Part shown: in pieces, positions 11,087 to 23,457 of the stretch | How the letters are laid out: each line of letters opens with the position of its first letter | Numbering within the stretch: position 1 is the stretch's first letter | Source of the DNA: Coniochaeta sp. PMI_546 | Taxonomy: Eukaryota > Ascomycota > Sordariomycetes > Coniochaetales > Coniochaetaceae | Direction: 5' to 3' | Assembly: GCA_021432605.1 (NCBI GenBank) | Contig: MU271145.1 | Span: 2,790,001 to 2,854,000, forward strand | Length of the DNA stretch: 64,000 bases | The notes under the pieces: generated by a model | Told to the model about the DNA's origin: nothing | Seen by the model: the letters and a program-made list of their open reading frames with translations, nothing else | The model's database searches: none | Position numbers and translations under genes: made by a program

Positions 11087-11493
11087 GGCGATGACATTTG
11101 ATACTTTCAAAGGACTAAGTAGACTGCGCAATTGAGTAGGTGATAAGTACTCAGGAGGGCAAGTCTTGGAACAAATGCAAGCGGGGAAACATCCTAACGC
11201 AGGCTAGTTGCTCTGAGTGAAGGAATACACATGAGGTGGTTGTTCATGCCATGATTTGAGTTGACGAAGACGCGGGGTGAGGTCCAGATGGGACGTCGAC
11301 GAGCGCAGCCTTGTGAAACGAGGTCAAGGCGCCACATCCACTTTGCCCAGCCTTGTCTCCGATAAGCTGATAAGAAGTAACCATAGTCCAGTTCTTATCT
11401 TATCGTGAACAACCACCGACGACATCTCGCCTCTGCAACTGTATCAACACCACATCACCAAAGTTGACCAATACGTTTATTAAAATCGAAAGC
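11087..11493. promoter_or_regulatory. divergent promoter region, SIN1 / PRCC-family gene
   Basis: 407 bp lie between two divergent start codons. The main visible signal is a cluster of four GATAAG-type sites near the right end (listed separately). No open frame of interest is present. Confidence 0.5.
11361..11404. promoter_or_regulatory. cluster of four GATAAG sites
   Basis: GATAAG lies at 11361-11366 and 11369-11374, and CTTATC at 11394-11399 and 11399-11404, so two facing pairs fall within 44 bp. The cluster is 90-130 bp before the ATG of the PRCC-family gene, the same distance as the cluster before the NFKBIL1-like gene. Confidence 0.4.
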
Positions 11494-12711
11494 ATGGGCC
11501 TAGTCGACTACTCCGACTCGGAGTCAGAAACCGAAGTGCAAACCAAGGCACCAGCTAAAGAGACCAAACCCAGCAACAGCAAACCCTTCCAGAAATTCGT
11601 CGACCGTTCCAACCCAGGCAAGATCCTCGTCAACCTCCCTACAACCTCAAGCGCAGCCGAAAGTCCGGCGCCTAGCGATGAACCACCAGCCAAGCGGGCC
11701 AGGACAACAGGCGGCAGCCGCTTTAGCGGCTTCAGCTCCTTTCTACCACCGCCCAAGACAACAGCCAAGCCTGCTTCTTCATCGGCGCACAGCAGCAGCA
11801 GTAGGGGTAGCGGCAATGCAGCACCGCGGCCTGGAGTACATCTGAAGACAGGCGCTGAACCAGCTTTCAGTCGCGAGCAGCCAAGTACTGAGGAGTACGG
11901 GGAGGATGGATCTACAGCCAGTGCTGGAGGAGGAGGATTGAAGCTTCCGCCGCCGAAGAACCACAACTCTGGCTCAGCTAGCGGGCCTAGCATACCGGCT
12001 GACCAGATACCGGCGGAGGACGTCAAGTTGGTGGGCAAGCCACTGATGTTCAAGCCGCTGTCTGTGTCGAGGAAGCCGGCCAAGAAGAAGACCTTCAAAG
12101 CCACCGATACGACCGGAACTACAACCCCCAAAAAAACAGCCGAACCTCCAGCCGCCGTACCAACCCAGGCTCAAGAACAACCAAAGAAGAAGATATCACT
12201 CTTCTCGATAGGAGCCGAGACAGACTCCCCAGCACCCGCAGAAGCAACCAGCACCACCGGCGCCTACGAGCCCCTCTTCTCCTCCGGCGAAGGCGCAGCC
12301 GACGCCCCAGCTCCTACCTACGATGACAACTACTCCACACCAGCCTACAACCACACCACCCACCCCCAACCCCGCCCTACTACCTCACAACCCGAGTCCC
12401 TGTCCTCGATAGCAAACGACCTCCACCTCTCGGCGCAAGCCCGCCGCGAACTCTTCGGCCGGGACGGCATGCCGGGCGACGCCGCGAGGGTCGTCAACTT
12501 CGACATGTCGCGCGAGTACGAGCACAACGAGACCATCCGCCAGTCCGGCGAGGCGGTCACGCACAACCCCGTCAGGAGCATCAGGGCGGGCAAGCATAAC
12601 CTGCGGCAGCTGGTCAATGCCGTGCAGAGCAATGCGTCTGCGCTGGAGGAGAGCTTCGCGAAGGGCAAGGGGAAGAGGAGTGAGGCTGGGGCGCGGTATG
12701 GGTGGAGATGA
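11494..12711 (+). CDS. PRCC-family protein (mitotic checkpoint / splicing-associated)
   Basis: A single exon of 405 residues. The ATG at 11494 (MGLVDYSDSESE) is chosen because this acidic SDSESE start is typical of the family; the frame is open upstream only through a TTG. The N-terminal half is Pro/Ser/Thr-rich and disordered, with an AKRAR nuclear-localisation-like stretch near residue 70. The conserved C-terminal PRCC region covers roughly the last 95 residues: VVNFDMSREYEHNETIR, then KHNLRQLVNAVQSNASALEE, ending EAGARYGWR. Human PRCC binds MAD2B and associates with spliceosomal proteins; the fungal role is inferred from that. It is divergent from SIN1 and convergent with the next gene. 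Confidence 0.85.
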   Translation: MGLVDYSDSESETEVQTKAPAKETKPSNSKPFQKFVDRSNPGKILVNLPTTSSAAESPAPSDEPPAKRARTTGGSRFSGFSSFLPPPKTTAKPASSSAHSSSSRGSGNAAPRPGVHLKTGAEPAFSREQPSTEEYGEDGSTASAGGGGLKLPPPKNHNSGSASGPSIPADQIPAEDVKLVGKPLMFKPLSVSRKPAKKKTFKATDTTGTTTPKKTAEPPAAVPTQAQEQPKKKISLFSIGAETDSPAPAEATSTTGAYEPLFSSGEGAADAPAPTYDDNYSTPAYNHTTHPQPRPTTSQPESLSSIANDLHLSAQARRELFGRDGMPGDAARVVNFDMSREYEHNETIRQSGEAVTHNPVRSIRAGKHNLRQLVNAVQSNASALEESFAKGKGKRSEAGARYGWR

Positions 12712-13050
12712 GACAGGGGAGTGGTGTTATGTTGAGGTATGGGAATGGGGATAGGAATATGGACTACCTACCGGGGTGATCCGTCTACTGCGATGAATTG
12801 ATAATGATGGTTATAATCATTTCGGGAGACTGTATGACCAGCCTAGGCAGGCCTTCGTCCTCTGATAAATCGATTACCTTGCTAACGGCAAATTCGTGCA
12901 AGTATAGTAGGGTATCTGAATTGTTGAAGCTATAGATGAAGGGCCAACCATAATCTCATCATGATGCACTGGGATACGGCGCCAGTCATAAAATGTCGTC
13001 AAACGGTATGCCAAACGAGCGTAAAAAGTGAACAAATGTTATATACCACC
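12712..13050. other. convergent 3' flanks
   Basis: This 339-bp gap lies between two convergent stop codons and holds both 3' untranslated regions. No further feature is seen. Confidence 0.5.
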
Positions 13051-15347
13051 CTAACACCTCTCAACCGTCACTGTCCGCCCGCTCTGCCACGTCTCCCCTT
13101 GGAATAGAAAACCCCACTCGCCGCGGGTAATAGGGCTGATATCCTCGTAGCCGTTTGGTGTCATTGGCCCTAGTTGGCTATCTTGTTGCTGCTCCAAGGG
13201 GGGAGTCGCCAGCCGTCCATCGATACTGACGAGGCTGTTCCACCTCTGCGTCCACCTATGTTGGCGGCTCGGGTGGCCGCTTGTTGGTTTGGCTGTCAGC
13301 TCACCATCCTCCTCATCTTCGTACGGCTTGCTGTTGATATTGTGTCTCGCAAGCAACGAATCGAAGCTGGGAATTACTCCCTCGGTGGGCGTCATGCCGA
13401 CGAGATTTAACGTCGTTTCAGCACCCGAGAGCGTGAGGCGGTGACTCAGAGGCGGGATTGGAGCCAGTTTAGGGAGCACCGGCTTGGTGGTAAAGGTCGT
13501 TTGCAGCTTCAGCATCGGCATGCGCAGGGCTACTGGTTTGGTGATTCCCAGAAGTGGCGACGCGGGAGATGTCTGCAGCTGTAATTTTGGTTTCTCGGCG
13601 ACCTTTGGCGTACTTCGCCCGATCTCGGCATCCGCGATGGCTACTGGGAGGAAGAGAATGTCTTCTTCAGAAGCCGTTTTGGGGCTGGGATCCGTCAGAT
13701 GAAGATGTCCAACCGCTTCCTGCTTTCGACTCGCCAATTCCGGCAGAAGCACCCCATCTGCTTGATCAGCTATCTCGCCAGATGCACCGGCTGCCGCCCA
13801 CGCTGCTGCCTCGGCCTCCTCACGCTCGGTAAGCAGGTCTCGTGCGGATGAGAGTCGATAGTAGTCTTCAATCTGAAAGTCGAGTCCGAATTGAGAATCC
13901 AGACCGACGATGGCGAAGCGCTTGTCCAACCCCTTTCTGCTAGTCCTGCTTAGGCAGAGGCTGGGAAGGTCTTCGCTCTCCCAGCCAGATGACTCACCCG
14001 ACTCTGATGCGGCATCAGATGATGACTGCCACGCCTCATCTGGAGGTGCTGGAAGGGGCTTGGCCTCGACATCTGAACCATTTATGAAGACCGGCTGGTC
14101 CGGCAGAGGCCACGACGCGGAAATGTTTGTGCTATTTGTCGGGGCATCAACATCGTTCTCTAAGCCGCTCTCTCCGGCTATACCGCCATAAGCACGGCGA
14201 TACATTCGACTGACGTCGCTGAGAGCCGAGTCACTGACAGGGCCAAGCCATAAGAAACTTGATAGCAAGACACTTTTCTGCAGCTTACGTCCGCCTTGCG
14301 CAAGGACTAGTCGACGCAGCTCGTCAACGGCATCCTCAAGCATGCATGAAGATTGTGTCTTTGCGTAAGAGGAAAGCGCCGACTTGAATGTGTACAGGTG
14401 ATCCAGCGTCAACAGACAAAGGCCGTTTGACGAGAAGATCGGCTCGTTTTGGGCCAGCGAGCGGTGTATTACATCTGCCGTTAGACCGCATTCCGAAGGC
14501 GCAACGGCTGGCGGAAACCAATCTGGTCTGGGGTGGAGGTAATCAGTATGAGCTGAAACCTGGCTTAAAGATAGAATGGGCGACTGGAGACATACCCGAG
14601 GTGGAACTTCCGTTCGGCTTTTTGCATCGTCTGCTTCAATACTTTCTCCTCCTTCAAGCTTACCGGACTGGTGTGCACTAGTCTGACACCAAACGTGTTC
14701 GCTGGAAGTGGCCCATCTATGCCTGAAACGGCACTGGACGCATCCGTGGTGGTATGGGTTGACATTGACACCTCGGAGTGCGGAGTAGCTGGTGTGGCAG
14801 GCATCGTCAGAGAGTAAGGGGTGGTTGGCGAGAGTGGCCATCTACGAGAGCTGCCAATACTCGACTCCGCAGTGGATACAGTCGATACTGTGCTGGCCAT
14901 CGAGGACATAGATGAGACACTGAAGGCCGGAGAGATCATGCCGGTACGAAGTCCTTCATCATACGAAGGCTTGACGTTCACTGTCCGTTCGTGAATGGCA
15001 TTGGTGGAGGACAAGCCGGTCAAGGGGAACGTGTTGCTGCGGACTATGTTCTTGATGCTGCTCAGACTGATACTTGACTTGCCAGTCGCGGTATTTGGTG
15101 AGCTCAACGGGGCAAGCGACCTCAGGGCGGCCGGGGAAGACGCCGATGACGTCGACCAGCCGGGAGAGTTTGCTTTCGATGGAAGCTGGTAGTCTCGACG
15201 GACGATGACGAGAGTTAGATGGATGTCCTTCCTCGATAGCCTCTTGGACGTGTATTCCAGGGCTGAGTTGACATGGCTGGGCATGCTGCGATCGAGAACC
15301 GAGGTACCAGCCTCGAGTGGAGAGGAAATACTGTATTTCAAAGACAT
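13051..15347 (-). CDS. conserved fungal protein of unknown function
   Basis: Two exons, 15347..14596 and 14527..13051, with a 68-nt intron (GTATGT donor, CCCCAG acceptor); the join restores LGPDWFPPAV and gives 742 residues. Two blocks look conserved: SALEYTSKRLSRKDIHLTLVIVRRDYQLP near the N-terminus, shown here in part as LEYTSKRLSRKDIHLTL, and a central helical block from DWFPPAVAPSECGL through LCLLTLDHLYTFKSALSSY, EDAVDELRRLVLAQGG and SRMYRRAYGG. Between and after them are long Ser/Thr/Pro-rich disordered stretches. I recognise this as a recurrent filamentous-fungal protein (possibly the family named DUF7582) but know no function for it. It has no signal peptide or membrane segment. A GATAAG site lies about 75 bp before the ATG. 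Confidence 0.72.
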
Positions 15348-18300
15348 TTTGTTTGGTTTTCGTGTTTTCCGTTTCTGCTCAAGTCGAATCTCGAAAGAAT
15401 GTGATCGGTAACTTGAAAATGATAAGGTGAGGAGGCAAGCTTGTGGATATTGACAGCTCCTTGTCTTGTCTGCTGGAGATCGTCGTTTTATGTCTTCCTC
15501 ACTCACGCGAAGGTTAGGATGAGACTTGGCGTAAGGACGACGACGACGTGAAGTCCCTCGCACCTGCTAACACTCTCCTATCAAATCCGAGGACCGTAAG
15601 GCGATGACAACCAGGTCATGGAGACATTAGAAAAGAAGTTATTGAAACCTTAGATTCCCCCATGAAAGCCACAAGACCGAAACGAGCAGACTGTACGGGA
15701 ACACACGCGAAGCGGACAAGAGATTATATTGAAGAAGTAAAGTTTAAAAATATGCCCAGGCGGCTAGAAAACGACAAGGAGGAGACGATGAAACAAAAAC
15801 AACGTGCTGACGGCAAGAAGCGAGAAACGGGATAAGGGTAGATAGGTATTACCAGATATCTCTCTGTGCCACAAAGCTGCATTGTTTCAGGGCTTTGTGG
15901 ACCAGGGAGCTTGCCAAGTGGTATTCGGCAGGCACCAAGTGAGCGTAAGGCTTGAGCTATCTCCACTTGGAGGGTATCGCAAAGGTGGCGCTCCTAGAAA
16001 GCAGCGGAGAGGTTGGAAGATCCCAGGCTTCTGCAAGCTCCAGTTTCATTGACACATGGTCACACAACTGGCCGTGGGGCGTAATGGCGGGCATAACAGG
16101 TCACCTAAAAGGTCGACCATTCAGATAAAGCCAGATAGCAGTTGACAAGGTCGAAGAGCAGGTTGCTGAGAGCCACCTTCTCGAGCACCACTGGCGAGTA
16201 CCGTGGCTTGAAGCAAGTGTGGTTCTATCGCGCTGAGGAGGCTGCGGAGTTGGGGCCTGTCCTTAGCTCACAGCAGCTTTGGGCGTCAAAACTTTTGGCC
16301 AAGCTTACTGTGGAAGCGGAGGACGAAGTTCGTCGTGATGGTTCACACGTCACTTGAACGGCCACGAATGGAATGAGCTCCCCTATTGGTCGCCTGGCAG
16401 GCCGGCGGTTAACTACGTGCTATTTTCGGCAGGAACGCGGGGACTGGAGCCAGGATTGCTTGGCTGTCGTTCTTGCGGGAGCTAAGTGGGAACTCTTTTC
16501 CGCTGACCTGGATCGTATGGACCAATGAGGGGAGACCCTCCCGAGTGAGCGGAGCGGTGGGTGTGATGGCGCCGGCCATTGTGCATGAGTCTCTTTGTTT
16601 ATGCTCGACGCCATCTTCAATTCCACCTCATCGAAAATCAACGCGAACCCAAAAATAGTCGAATGGCACATGCCGATCTACCACCTCTCAATGCTGCAAT
16701 TCGTGCACCAGTCATGATGCAGCTGGTGGCTGGTGATCAAGCTCAGATCTGTAACCACGGCATTTTCGGGGCAAGGTTGTTTTCGACACGCGAATGTGTT
16801 CTGTCCTGCTTCTGTTGTTGGAGATGATGCTAAATTGGGAGAGAGGTTTCTGAGATCGAGACTTGAAACGAAGAGGTCACATATTTGGCAACTCAAATCT
16901 TATGAGACTGGCGTCTGCTTGTCAGGGTTACAAGTAAATGGCTCTCGTCCAATATCTATCTTCAGTGATAAGGTAGGTGTAACACGAACGTGCCGACGTG
17001 TAAGCTCGATACCAGTAGTCAAGGGCTGAACGAAACATACATGAACACATCTCGTTCTGACCCATAAACCGACCATGACCGCGTATCCGAGCAGATCAGA
17101 GTACATAGCATCACCTTATCGCAAATGTCAAATTACTGCCTTGTAAGACACTCACGCCTCCAGAACGATCATCAACCCGACGTCTCGATAAGAAGCCACA
17201 ACAATGACCACGATGGTAACATTGTCTCCATTCCCATCTTCACCCACTGAGACTAAGTATTTCCATCATTTTCCCAAATTCTCTATTCTCAATTCTCGTT
17301 CTCCCCAATTCCGCAAGCCACAGTCACACCCGCCATCCCTGTTCCTATCCATCAGCGCCATAAAGTTAACTTCAAGCGTCATCGTCACCGGAGCAAGCCG
17401 AACTGTGTCACCACCTGTCCAGACATGCGATGCTTCCTCGGCGCAGGGAGGGCGCTTTCGAGATCTTGCTCTGCACCTGCCATGACCAATAACAGTGCTG
17501 TAAAATGGAGGTGTATACGTGACGTCAGATCTGAAGACGGATGTGCCGAAGGAGCGCCTAGAAGTGGTGTACTTGTAAATTGATGGACTAGAGAGTTAAG
17601 ATATTTCACTTCATCGTGTTGCACGATGACCTCGGGAAGTAGATCCATGCGACGGAGCCAGGATATACTTCCCCAAAGGACTAAATCATCATCATCTGGT
17701 CCTGGCAAGAGAATAGATGAAATTGTTGGGAAGGTAGCCAAAACTCCGCAGCCAAATTCAGTCTAGAACCACCGCATATCATGCTACGATTCACTTGCGT
17801 GGAGTAAATCAATGTCTAACCTGAACAAGATAAAACGCGGAAGAGCTTTTGCTCTCTCAAGGAGAGCATGAAGAAGACAGGAGGGTAGATTATGTATAAC
17901 CACTTAGATAGGTTCCTTGATCTTGAGTGGAATCGAGCGGGCTTCGAGATTTCATGTGCTAACTTGTGCTTTCCGTAGCTTGTCTCCAAATAACTAGCAA
18001 GGTCTTTCCGAGAATGACACGATGGACATGCCTGAGAGACTCTTGCTGTGCACCATCGTGGTGAAATCGGTAGCGTCGCCCTTCTTGCCTGGATGTTACT
18101 GTCACTAACAGTTTACAAGTTGTGGCTTCCCTGAGCGATCACATCTCCTCCTGTAACCTGGAGAACTCCATGGGATGTATAGCCAACACGGCGAATCCTG
18201 TAACGTAGCATGACCGCCGGTCGTAACGAAAGTCTCGTCAGCCGTCGGTGAGCAAAAGGTGTACGGCCGCGCCCCCGGGGCTCGAGGTGAGGGCTATCCC

Positions 18301-19377
18301 GGCAGGCGGGTCCGATCCGCCTGTAATTACGTGTGAGTCGGTGACACGAGCGCCCGTGGATCATGGATCCACAACCACCACCCGGACGGGCCGCTCAAAA
18401 CAAGGAGAAACGAAACGAAGCTGTTCTTGGTTTCTGGGTGCGTGGGGGGAAGTGGAAACAATTGGAGCCAAAAACTTCTCGGGATCTGTCTTCGATGGCC
18501 ATCCCTTAATGGTGATCTGGCGAGTCATTTGCATCCGTTCTTATCTTCTTTTTCTTCTCAAAGGGATGAGAAGAGAGCTAGCCCTGCTAGCCATCTAACG
18601 GCAGTGCGTTTGGGGTTTATTTGCTGGGCATCCCTGAATGTCAGCATACTGTTACGCGTAAAAGAGGGAAGATGAAGTCACTCCGGGCTTTTGCGGTCAA
18701 GATTAGCGTCCAGTTCGCCTTCCACAATTGGAAGCACCGTGACGAGTTCATTGGCTCACAGTCAGTTTCAAACTTGACATGCCAGGAGCCAATGAGGTGG
18801 CGGTTTGCTGACCCCGATTTTTCAATGGATCAAAAAGGCAGATCAGTGGATCCCAGGGAGATTGCGCTTCCCATCTCAGGGGTAATTGGATACCACCCCG
18901 TCGTCCCGGACTCACCAAGAACTGCCAAGTCAGGAAAGGGACAGAAAGGGAGGAACCGCTCTTGTCTGAGACTGCGGACACGCTCCTTTCCCTCTCTCGA
19001 AGACACCAGTACTGTGCAGTGGGGAATGTCTTTGCCTTACCGCAGAGACTTTTCAAGAGGAGGGGAATGGAACTATTGTGACAGAGAATTCAAGAAGCGA
19101 AGATGGTTTTTAAGTTTGAGTTTTCAAAGTAGGCTTCCCAGACACGCCTTGTTCAATTGGCAAGGCGACCCGAAAGAGCCCGTATGCAATTAGAAGATTA
19201 AGTACATGTAAAGGTTTTTTGGTATCTGCCATATGCCAACATGCTAGACATCCCAGGTTGGATCTTTTAAAATCGCTGCCAACAAAGCAACCCCCGTTAA
19301 ATTGTCATGATAATGCCGTAGCCATCTTTCCAGGCTTGATGAGAGAAAATTCAAGAAAATGGTTGGTGAGTCCACGC
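15348..19377. other. 4-kb gene-poor interval
   Basis: No open frame here has recognisable domains, signal peptide or consistent splice partners. The longest, near 18621-19193 (+), has an unremarkable composition and no family resemblance. No terminal repeats, transposase motifs or strongly AT-rich (RIP-like) blocks were seen, so this does not look like a dead transposon. The left part holds the promoter of the 13-15 kb gene. Confidence 0.45.
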
Positions 19378-20028
19378 TTATGCGAAGACGATGGCGGCGA
19401 GGCCGGCAGCAGCGGCGACGAAGAGGCTGTTGCCCATGGTCGAGGCACCAGCAGTGACGGTGGCCACTGGGGGCTTGGTGGGGGTCGTGCCGTTGGTGTA
19501 GGGGGTGCTGAAGCCGGATGAAGGGCTGGCAGTCGGGCAGGGGATGGAGACGGTCTCATAGATGACGGTGGGCACAACGGTGGTGACCGAGGTGGAGATG
19601 GTCTTGACAGAGTAGGTAGGGCAAGCAGGGGCCTTGGAGGTGGTCAGGACAGCGGTCTGGGAGTAGCTGGGCTGGACCGAGCCGGGGGTGGTGGCCGGGG
19701 CAGAGCTGTTGGAGTACTTGGTGCTGCTGGCGGTGACGGGGCAGATGGTAGTAGAGACGGGGATGGTCTCAGTCACGACGACGGTGGAGTGGGCCGGGCA
19801 GTTGGTGACGGTGGGCGCGCACGATGTGATGGTCTTGACAGTGGTGCTGTAGACGGTCGAGGTGGTCAGGGGGTAGACCGAGGTGTGGACCTTGGTGCTG
19901 CTGGCAGGGCAGTCGGTCACGGTAGGGCCGCACGAGGTGACGGTGTGGTACTCGGTGGAGTAGACGGTGCTCTGGATGCTCTCGGCCATGACGGCACCGG
20001 CGAAGACAGCGACAGCAGCGAAACGCAT
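19378..20028 (-). CDS. Ser/Thr-rich GPI-anchored cell-surface protein with cysteine repeats
   Basis: A single exon of 216 residues. A signal peptide ([17 protein letters not shown]) opens the protein. Two tandem copies of a roughly 35-residue unit follow, each containing STVYST, then a core [14 protein letters not shown] or [14 protein letters not shown] and a variable tail; a weaker third copy ([15 protein letters not shown]) comes after. Then comes a Pro/Thr/Ser-rich stalk and a C-terminal hydrophobic tail ([17 protein letters not shown]) preceded by small residues, which is a good GPI-attachment signal. Such proteins are wall-linked mannoproteins; adhesion or wall structure is the inferred role. 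The paired cysteines in each unit could form disulphides. It sits alone in a gene-poor region. Confidence 0.8.
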   Translation of the reverse strand: MRFAAVAVFAGAVMAESIQSTVYSTEYHTVTSCGPTVTDCPASSTKVHTSVYPLTTSTVYSTTVKTITSCAPTVTNCPAHSTVVVTETIPVSTTICPVTASSTKYSNSSAPATTPGSVQPSYSQTAVLTTSKAPACPTYSVKTISTSVTTVVPTVIYETVSIPCPTASPSSGFSTPYTNGTTPTKPPVATVTAGASTMGNSLFVAAAAGLAAIVFA

Positions 20029-23000
20029 TTTGACGGTTGTTTAGAGGGTTGGTTCGTTAGAAACGAGGAGTGTTGTTGTGTGGTAAAGAGAGTGGTAAGC
20101 TTAAAGCTTGTTGGATAGTTGTTTAAAGAATGGACGACCGAAGTCAAGAGGTGAGTCAGAATGGTTTGCTTGGCTGGTGAGGAAGAAGGAAAGAAGAAAG
20201 ACTGAGGGTGTCCTGGAGGAGAGCAGTGTTAAATAGGGTAGAGTTCTACCCCGGGAAGTCACCTTGCGTTGCGGTGACACTCGGTGACCTAGATCCAACC
20301 TCCGCTAAGAGACGGGAAATTACCTCTTTTGCCCACCAAGTCCACCCCCTCCACAAAAACATCAAGGCCACTTAAAGACCCATGGTAGCGTGCGCTAACC
20401 CAGGGGCTCTGTGGAGATGTGTCCTGGGCTAATTTATTAGCTGCTTGAGTGATGGCAGGGTCCTCTCCACTGGAGATTGACAGCTTCAATTGGTGAGCTG
20501 AGGCAAATAAGGCGGCGATGGCACAGAAGCTGTGATCCGACCTGGATTGGTCTGCGGTAAGAAGAGCCAAACCGCTCATGTGAGGCGCTCAGCAACCTCA
20601 TTTGTTCACACGTCAGCTCTGTGCCACTTGGGACAGGCCTTTGATGGTATTTTGATCAGAGAGCGCTTAACGGTCTAGCTGGATCAAGGCAAAGTCGAGG
20701 CGCTCATGTCGGTGGATTGGACGTGCAGGCGCAAGGGACGAGTGGCAGGGGGCTGCCAGTTTTCCACTCAATCTCGCCTGGAGATGGCACTGCCACCTGA
20801 CGACAAGGTACAACAAATGAGAGCACAGGAAATGCGCCATCTGGCTTCGGTACTTCTGTTTCTGCGCCGTAGCGTTGCGTTGCGGATCTTTGGACCCTTG
20901 GCTTCCAGGGCTTCTCAAGTATCGAAGCTTCGAGGGGTACTTTAGGATGAATAAGTCGACCGCTTTGTCTTTCGTAGCATACCTTGGCTATTTTCCCTCT
21001 TCTTATTAAGTTGTGTTAACTTAGTAGCTAGCATTCTGGACAGATGCTGGCGGGATATCTCCCGGGTACGGGCAGGAATCACAGACGGCAGAGAGGCCGA
21101 GAACCTGGATTTGGCTCTTCCACTTTTTCCATTTCTCGGGAGTCGGGGACAGTGTATGTTCATTAACAAATACGAAGCATAATCTCTAGCATCCATGTTA
21201 TTCCAGCATGTTTACCAAATCCATAACGGAGATCAAATATCAAAGCGGCAACTGCGCTCCAGCTCCCCGCATTTTCCAGGTATCCCAGTGTTCGGTACCG
21301 TCGATACCTCAAGGCAACCCAACTTACCCAAGGCACATAGTAATTATGCCGCCGGACAGGCTCCCAAATCTGGCAGTCACGCTCGGTGAAATACCGTAGT
21401 GGTACCTTTATACTGTATGTATAGTAGTTGGCTGCAGTGCGATGAAGATCTTACGGAACAGGACTCCCGCACATTACTACGACACAGATTGTACACGTAG
21501 GTATTATGTATGCTAATCGAGCTAATGCAGGAACAGAGAACAGCTGTGAGCGTGTTCCTGCATTCGACCATCTGTCCCGCAGCTGGTACACTTTTCACAG
21601 CCCACAACGGCGCAAACGACCTGGCCAACGGTAAACGGCTGTGTGACTTTTAGCGGAGAAAGGGAAATCTCGAAACACAAGCGAGATGGAGTTCTCCATT
21701 GGCTTTCTGCCCGCCAAGGATCTGTCTCCCGTCTTTGATCTCATCTCACCGCCGACCAGTGATAACGTATCACCGAGCTTCTCTGGTTTTTCTATCAAGA
21801 TCCATCCCGGTCACTGGGGCTGCGGGAAAGAGACGCTACGTTTCATACAAATGTCGACTTCTCGACCTGGTCCCTGCGAAAGCAGCAAAAACCTGGTCTT
21901 CGACATGTCAACGCTCTTGATCTTCGCTGTACGATGTCATTGGACGCAGATCCGACGCGATGATCTTTCTCCCGCGACTTTTGGCGGAAGCACTGCTTGC
22001 AACATGTGAATGACGGGGAATACGTGTACGACCGTCGTTCAGCGTGGATGTCGGATGTCGGCCTGCTGTGTAGATCTTAACGGAATACTCTCAGGGGTGT
22101 CTGCTAGTCCTCCCTTATTTCGCATCCGCGAGGTACTGATTAACCTGGTCTGCTTGCTGTCAAGTTTTCTGGCCCGATACTAAATCGACTGTCTGAGAAA
22201 ATGACGGAAGATAAAAGTCGGAGATGATGTTCTCTCACCCTAACACCTACCTAGTGTAGGCAGCGCGCTACAGGACGCTGTTCTTGGCGGCTAATAGACT
22301 TCAAGGCCAGGCATGGTAACTCTGGTCCGTCGATGGCGCGAGCCAGTGCGTCGCAAGGTGGTCACTGGGCACTCACCGTTGTGACATTGAATGAACTGAA
22401 AAGAGACAAGTCGCCTGGAAATCACGCTGTGCTCTCCTTTCAATAAAGCCGTGAATAATAGGGCCGTATCAACCGTCGCTCATAGATTAACTCCAACACC
22501 GCCCCGGGAGGGTTGCATTTTGACTGAAGCGCTCTGGACCTTCCCCAGGCTGCCAGGCCTAGGGCAACATCATGTCAGAGTGTGGTCCAGTCAATCAAAC
22601 CCCCGCAAAAGGGGATATTAGGGGTCCAAGGCGCTCGCATGACCTACCTACCTGCACGGGCACATGCTGCTGAGTTCCATGCTCTTGAGGGATGGGAAAA
22701 CAGGAGGCACCAAAGTTCTTAGTGAAGAGTAACTCGTTCTCAGATGGGAAGACAAACTCTACATGCGACTCTTTTCTGAACATTCCGTGACCTTGGTCAC
22801 TGAATGGACAGCTTGACATCCTCGCCATGTTGTCACGTACCTACCTCGAGGATATCGACGAAGAGACGCGAGATATGCTCTCGATACGCCCCCTTCGATT
22901 CCGGACGCTGTTATGGCGACACCCTCCACGGACTCGATACGCGGCCGACGCAGGATACGCGCTGCGACCCAGCGCCCATGGTGTCGATGCAAACCGCGCG

Positions 23001-23457
23001 ACACTCGCCGAGCTCAACGTCAAATTGTGTCCTTAAAGAGCACCAGAACGACTGCTACACATCGCGTCTGCTGCCCGTATTGCTGGCTACCAACCACGGT
23101 TCCTGCGTTGTTGTGTCGCGACGTGTGGTAGGCGCAAGACCTGACAACGCCCATATGAGTCGTTCTGCAAGTGCCGCGGAAGAAGCAATTGCGACGCGAA
23201 GACCGCTCCTCTCACTAGCTTGGCACCAAGTCACACCGACACCGACGACCGCCACCCTAACTATGTTGTTGTTTCCAGGCGAAGGACATCAGACAGACTC
23301 TTGCCCGTCGCTCACAGGCCCTGCTGATTCAAGTAGAGCTGGACTAGACCGGCCGAGTTTCGTCCCTCCTATCACGCATATCCCCTGAGGTCCTATTGAC
23401 TCCGAGTAGAGTTCAAACTCATATAGGTACAGACTGCCTTGGATCTCATGCCCAGGC
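20029..23457. other. 3.4-kb gene-poor interval
   Basis: The 5' region of the GPI-protein gene lies at the left end. The 22.8-23.4 kb part has several overlapping open frames of up to 194 codons in different frames on the plus strand, but none has a recognisable domain or a consistent exon structure, and I do not call a gene. No transposon signatures are seen. Confidence 0.4.

Noticed and set aside
18621-19193. 190-codon frame on the plus strand
   Set aside because: No recognisable family, no codon pattern like the neighbouring genes and no signal or membrane segment.
22804-23388. 194-codon frame on the plus strand downstream of the GHKL ATPase gene
   Set aside because: Composition is Ser/Pro/Arg-rich without a domain, two other frames are also open there, and no splice structure or start context supports it.
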